The position numbers were made by a program, and so were the translations under genes. A stretch of 24,779 nucleotides of DNA, taken from contig NZ_CANCWQ010000024.1 in the NCBI RefSeq assembly GCF_947381555.1, positions 1 through 24,779 of the forward strand, read 5' to 3'. The notes under the pieces were generated by a model that made no database searches, was not told the DNA's origin, and saw nothing but the letters and a program-made list of their open reading frames with translations. Of this stretch, positions 22,491-24,779 are shown one piece after another; the first letter of the stretch is position 1, and each line of letters starts with the position of its first letter. The stretch comes from Limosilactobacillus pulli (GTDB lineage: Bacteria; Bacillota; Bacilli; Lactobacillales; Lactobacillaceae).

Positions 22491-22931
22491 CTAATCGCCT
22501 TGCAAAAAGCCGTTCTCATACATTGTTTGAATCTCTTTAGCTTTCTTATTCAGTTTACCGATATAAAGTTTTAGATACGCAACCAGATGCTTTAGCTGGT
22601 CAATATCCAAATAGAGCGTTAAATGATCTTGGAGTTTAAAACTACGATAAAGTCGTAAGATCATTCCATCATATTCATCATCAAAAGAAAATTCCACCGT
22701 TGGATCATCCATCAATTCATAGGTATTTTTCTGGCTTGGATTCTGCAAGAATTTTTCCATGATCGACAATAAAATCTGCGGTTCATTAAAATACCAGAGT
22801 GGGCTCAATTTAAAAAACAAAGATTCTTCTTCGTAAACTTCAATCGCTGAATCTATCCATTCGTTATCTATTCTTGGCCCAAGTTTAAGGTAAACGACAT
22901 AGTCAGCCGATGCTAATTTTAGATATGGCAT
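22491..22931 (-). CDS. Unrecognised 146-aa protein, paralogue of the protein at 11.9 kb
   Basis: This 146-aa acidic soluble protein opens MPYLKLASADYVVYLKLGPR, has a middle VEFSFDDEYDGMILRLYRSF and ends in a helical segment LKHLVAYLKLYIGKLNKKAK plus MYENGFLQG. The beginning and end align by eye with the 144-aa protein at 11919-12353. That alignment, together with the weak ribosome site on the other candidate, favours the ATG at 22929-22931 over one four codons upstream. It starts 8 bases after the stop of a gene fragment (22940-23068), so it may once have been coupled to it. Family and function unknown; a role as an immunity protein is possible. Confidence 0.65.
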   Translation of the reverse strand: MPYLKLASADYVVYLKLGPRIDNEWIDSAIEVYEEESLFFKLSPLWYFNEPQILLSIMEKFLQNPSQKNTYELMDDPTVEFSFDDEYDGMILRLYRSFKLQDHLTLYLDIDQLKHLVAYLKLYIGKLNKKAKEIQTMYENGFLQGD

Positions 22932-22939
22932 TATCAAGC

Positions 22940-23068
22940 TCATCCCCGATTAAATTCTGTCATCGCTGGTTTAATTATTCCTGTAAGAAAATATTGCCAA
23001 GCTAGAATTGGTGGGCCAAGTCTAGCTTGAATGATACTAATTGCCGATTCATTAACAATATAGGATAT
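22940..23068 (-). pseudogene. Gene fragment immediately upstream of the 146-aa gene
   Basis: A 43-codon open stretch on the minus strand has protein-like content: ISYIVNESAISIIQARLGPP, then ILAWQYFLTG and IIKPAMTEFNRG, then TGA. There is no in-frame start; an ATG at 23070-23072 is one base out of frame. It looks like a short or truncated gene with a frameshift at its start. Its stop lies 8 bases before the 146-aa gene. Not recognised. Confidence 0.4.
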
Positions 23069-23072
23069 TCAT

Positions 23073-23405
23073 TTAACCCGATTCCCAAGCTGCATATCTA
23101 CGGAATTCACTCATTTTAAGTAGACATCCATAGACATGTCCAGTTCCAAGTACCATGTGACGGTAACTGCTATCTCTAACACCATCTATCTCAGGATCCC
23201 TTAAAACCTGATATCTGGGCTTCAGCTAATATCCTAAAGGTGCGGCTCGCAGATGTTTGGGACGCGGGTCTTCGATTACCCAGGAAAAATCAATAACTGC
23301 TACGCCCCAATCTTCAAAATTCTTCTTGGGCCATGGAGAGCGTGGGGCCCAGTAAAATTTATACTTGGTGCCAATCTTTTTGATTAGATAATACTGTCCA
23401 TTCAT
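23073..23405 (-). pseudogene. Second MNGQYYLIKK-family copy, broken by an internal stop
   Basis: The frame starts at ATG 23403-23405 (overlapping the upstream stop as ATGA) and gives MNGQYYLIKKIGTKYKFYWA, then DWGVAV, DPRPKHLRA and PLGY. TAG (23226-23228) then takes the place of a lysine codon. The same frame continues for 50 codons (LKPRYQVLRDPEIDGVRD ... AAWESG) and ends in TAA, at the same closing WESG as the intact copy at 21034-21360. A single base change (AAG to TAG) therefore split an otherwise complete 110-codon gene. The product would be a 59-aa peptide unless the stop is read through. Confidence 0.75.
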
Positions 23406-23920
23406 TTTCTTGAATTGATCCAAAGAGACATTTCTTCAAAGGAAAAATCAATCGACATGTCATCGATGCCTTGCTTATCAAGTAGCTGATACTCATCCAA
23501 GGACTTGTAGGTTACTTGGAACAATAATTGGCCACGATAACGATCATCAATATCAAAATAAGAAGGAAAGCCCAAATCACTTGGTTTTTCATGCTCGTCC
23601 AGTTGGCCATTGTCTACATAATTGGCAACACCCAAGATCTTGTCATTAATTTCCCACAACGTTCCTGAATAAAATTCATCAGTGCACCAGTCGTTTTTAT
23701 GATGCTGATATAATTTTATGTTTGACTCAAGTGCCAACTCACTGTAACTAAAATGCTCTTGTAATTCTGGAATCAGTATAATTGATTGATCGACGGAATA
23801 AGTGTAACGCTTATTTACAATATCGGTCACATCAACTGCTTTAAAAGGTAAGACGATTTTATCAGCATTCATCCAAAAGTCACCAATTGCTGTTGATAGT
23901 AATTTCATCGGTTTATTCAT
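23402..23920 (-). CDS. Unrecognised 172-aa protein upstream of the broken MNGQ-family copy
   Basis: This 172-aa, strongly acidic soluble protein has no leader or membrane segment. Visible segments are LLSTAIGDFWMNADKIVLPF near the start, YSVDQSIILIPELQEHFSY, EINDKILGVANYVDNG, GFPSYFDIDDRYRGQLLFQV and a closing helix SIDFSFEEMSLWINSRK. The ATG at 23918-23920 has AAGG only 4 bases upstream; an alternative ATG at 23908 is possible. Its stop overlaps the start of the MNGQ-family copy by the classic ATGA, so the two were translated together. Its own start overlaps the end of another decayed frame (23913-24017). Not recognised; accessory or immunity-type role is a guess. Confidence 0.6.
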   Translation of the reverse strand: MNKPMKLLSTAIGDFWMNADKIVLPFKAVDVTDIVNKRYTYSVDQSIILIPELQEHFSYSELALESNIKLYQHHKNDWCTDEFYSGTLWEINDKILGVANYVDNGQLDEHEKPSDLGFPSYFDIDDRYRGQLLFQVTYKSLDEYQLLDKQGIDDMSIDFSFEEMSLWINSRK

Positions 23921-24017
23921 CTACCTTGTCGATTAAGCCATATAGATCAATTTTCAGTAGTATTCATCGTAAATGTTTCAGCGTATCTGTTCCTCGACGA
24001 ATTGGCTGAATTTCATT
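23913..24017 (-). pseudogene. Gene fragment upstream of the 172-aa gene
   Basis: A 35-codon frame on the minus strand reads NEIQPIRRGTDTLKHLR, an internal TGA (23964-23966), then ILLKIDLYGLIDKVDE and TAA. The stop overlaps the first codons of the 172-aa gene by 8 bases, the spacing of a once-coupled operon. There is no start. It looks like the 3' end of a lost gene. Confidence 0.4.
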
Positions 24018-24031
24018 TTAATTATTAATTG

Positions 24032-24388
24032 TTACTGCTTATGATATTTTGTTGAACTATTCTGGTTAGGGAAAAGTCGATCATGCGACCCAACCCGAAC
24101 CCCTAATACAACTAGCTCATTACGTTCAATATACCAAATTACTAATACATCATTAATATCACTGGGTTGCTCATTTTTAGGCGTATCATGAACATGAAAT
24201 TCCCGATATTCTGATAAACGTCGCTTAAGTGGATGATCATTATATTCTGCTGGTAATTTCCCTGTTTCTAAAATTTCATCAATGGCTTCCCTGACTTCAT
24301 CAATAATTGACGGATCTAGTCGACCAAGTCTTTTTAGGTCTGCATTAAAGGGTGCTCGAGGTCTAAAGCTTAACTTCGTCATCATCAT
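24032..24388 (-). CDS. YafQ/RelE superfamily toxin
   Basis: This 118-aa predicted ribosome-dependent mRNA interferase is of the YafQ type. Recognisable parts are KLSFRPRAPFNADLKRLGRL at the N-terminus, GKLPAEYNDHPLKRRLSEYR, the core EFHVHD, and the C-terminal active-site segment LGVRVGSHDRLF (histidine and final phenylalanine conserved). An insertion of about ten residues (TPKNEQPSDIN) sits between the two catalytic strands, and a polar tail follows. The start lies in an ATGATGATG run inside the upstream antitoxin fragment, without its own ribosome site; any of the three ATGs may be used. The matching antitoxin is shortened to 29 codons (24363-24452), so the toxin is either silent, controlled by another antitoxin, or inactive. 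Confidence 0.85.
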   Translation of the reverse strand: MMMTKLSFRPRAPFNADLKRLGRLDPSIIDEVREAIDEILETGKLPAEYNDHPLKRRLSEYREFHVHDTPKNEQPSDINDVLVIWYIERNELVVLGVRVGSHDRLFPNQNSSTKYHKQ

Positions 24389-24452
24389 TTACTTGATCTA
24401 AGTATTTCTTAATATGAGCTCTGAAATCGCTTTGTGTTAATGCTAAAGTCAT
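24363..24452 (-). pseudogene. Truncated Phd/YefM-type antitoxin
   Basis: A perfect AGGAGG ribosome site is followed by a 29-codon frame: MTLALTQSDFRAHIKKYLDQ, then VNDDDEVKL and TAG. The beginning matches the DNA-binding N-terminus of Phd/YefM antitoxins (SDFRA..KKYLD.V..D). The remaining ~60 residues, including the toxin-neutralising part, are missing. The frame runs directly into the toxin start through a GATGATGATG run, suggesting a deletion between short repeats that fused the two genes. Confidence 0.65.
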
Positions 24453-24505
24453 AGTGATCAACCTCCTTGTACTAAATATTGTCTTGTAATCAAATTTTAT
24501 AGTAT

Positions 24506-24616
24506 CTAGAAATATGATTTTATAAAAATCACCATCCCAAACGCTTCAGGTAGTTCACGTTTAAGGATGTTGAAGTGATTAGGATTGAGATATAAGTTGA
24601 CTATTACGGCACTCAG
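24506..24616 (-). pseudogene. Unassigned gene fragment upstream of the toxin-antitoxin remnant
   Basis: A 37-codon frame after a stop reads AVIVNLYLNPNHFNILKREL, then PEAFGMVIFIKSYF and TAG. No start codon or ribosome site is present. The composition looks coding. I do not recognise it. Confidence 0.3.
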
Positions 24617-24632
24617 CTATTTTGGCTAGGTG

Positions 24633-24713
24633 CTATTTTTTATCAAAGTTATCTTTGCTGTAGACCATGAAACCGCAGGCCGAACACTCAAATATATACT
24701 CATACGCGATTTG
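24633..24713 (-). pseudogene. Zinc-ribbon-like gene fragment
   Basis: A 27-codon frame reads QIAYEYIFECSACGFMVYSK, then DNFDKK and TAG. The CxxC knuckle with a preceding aromatic strand resembles half of a zinc ribbon, as at the end of SprT-like or transcription-factor-type proteins. It is isolated, with a stop just before it. Confidence 0.3.
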
Positions 24714-24732
24714 CTAGTTCGTAACATTTAAC

Positions 24733-24757
24733 AAAAAAAGCCTAACAAGGTTAGACT
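24733..24757 (-). terminator. Terminator of a minus-strand gene beyond the right edge
   Basis: On the minus strand, AGTCTAAC pairs with GTTAGGCT (one G-U pair, 3-nt loop, 24739-24757) and is followed by TTTTTT. It would end a gene that lies to the right of the window. Confidence 0.65.
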
Positions 24758-24779
24758 CAAAGTAGACTAAAAAAGGAGT

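Noticed and set aside
22998..23029. A 9-bp perfect hairpin (CAAGCTAGA / TCTAGCTTG) with further inner pairing
   Set aside because: No T run follows on either strand, and the whole stretch lies inside a protein-like frame (QARLGPPILAW), so the palindrome is likely a by-product of coding sequence.
1..24779. CRISPR arrays, tRNA genes, insertion sequences with a transposase, or an origin of replication
   Set aside because: No regularly spaced repeats, no tRNA cloverleaf with a CCA end, and no transposase or DnaA-box cluster were seen when reading both strands; short elements could be missed by eye.

Overview
The window looks like a chromosomal segment of a low-to-moderate GC Gram-positive lactic acid bacterium, most likely a Lactobacillaceae member of the Limosilactobacillus/Lactiplantibacillus type. 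The evidence is the gene content and order (clpE - small conserved gene - ptsHI - glycolipid glycosyltransferases - ykuJ), strong AGGAGG-type ribosome binding sites, TTGACA/TATAAT promoters, a perfect CtsR operator and an ECF-type vitamin transporter subunit. The genus is an inference; no rRNA gene lies inside the window to settle it.

Region 1 (1-6.6 kb, minus strand). The left edge is the leader of a ribosomal RNA operon whose 16S gene starts just outside the window, read from three tandem sigma-A-like promoters. Then come ykuJ, a three-gene glycolipid cluster (lafA-lafB-lafC type: diacylglycerol glucosyltransferase, second glycosyltransferase, flippase-like membrane protein) that supplies the lipoteichoic acid anchor, the general PTS genes ptsH and ptsI, and a 62-aa conserved small protein.

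Region 2 (6.6-11.9 kb). clpE, a CtsR-controlled Clp ATPase, is followed by a terminator. Next are an ECF transporter S component (pantothenate type), a leaderless MucBP/SH3-like protein and proC (proline synthesis).

Region 3 (11.9-20.9 kb). This part carries small stress/redox units, each with its own regulator. An Rrf2 regulator with a perfect palindromic operator drives an MDR-type oxidoreductase and an alpha/beta hydrolase, facing a 5'-damaged MarR gene. A D-2-hydroxyacid dehydrogenase and a membrane-anchored XRE regulator follow. A MerR (AdhR-like, with a conserved-type cysteine) - flavodoxin-fold NAD(P)H oxidoreductase - aldo/keto reductase operon is read from a 19-bp-spacer MerR promoter, and an MFS transporter closes the region.

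Region 4 (20.9-24.8 kb, minus strand, plus the 11.9-12.5 kb spot). This is an accessory zone of small, mostly unrecognised genes mixed with decayed ones. It holds two copies of a ~109-aa family (one with an internal stop codon), a frameshifted ATP-grasp gene, a truncated GNAT gene, a 146-aa protein related to the protein at 11.9 kb, a YafQ/RelE-type toxin whose antitoxin is cut to 29 aa, and at least six short fragments that read like the ends of lost genes. The pattern resembles an eroding array of immunity, antitoxin or other accessory genes. That reading is an inference and no family match could be run.
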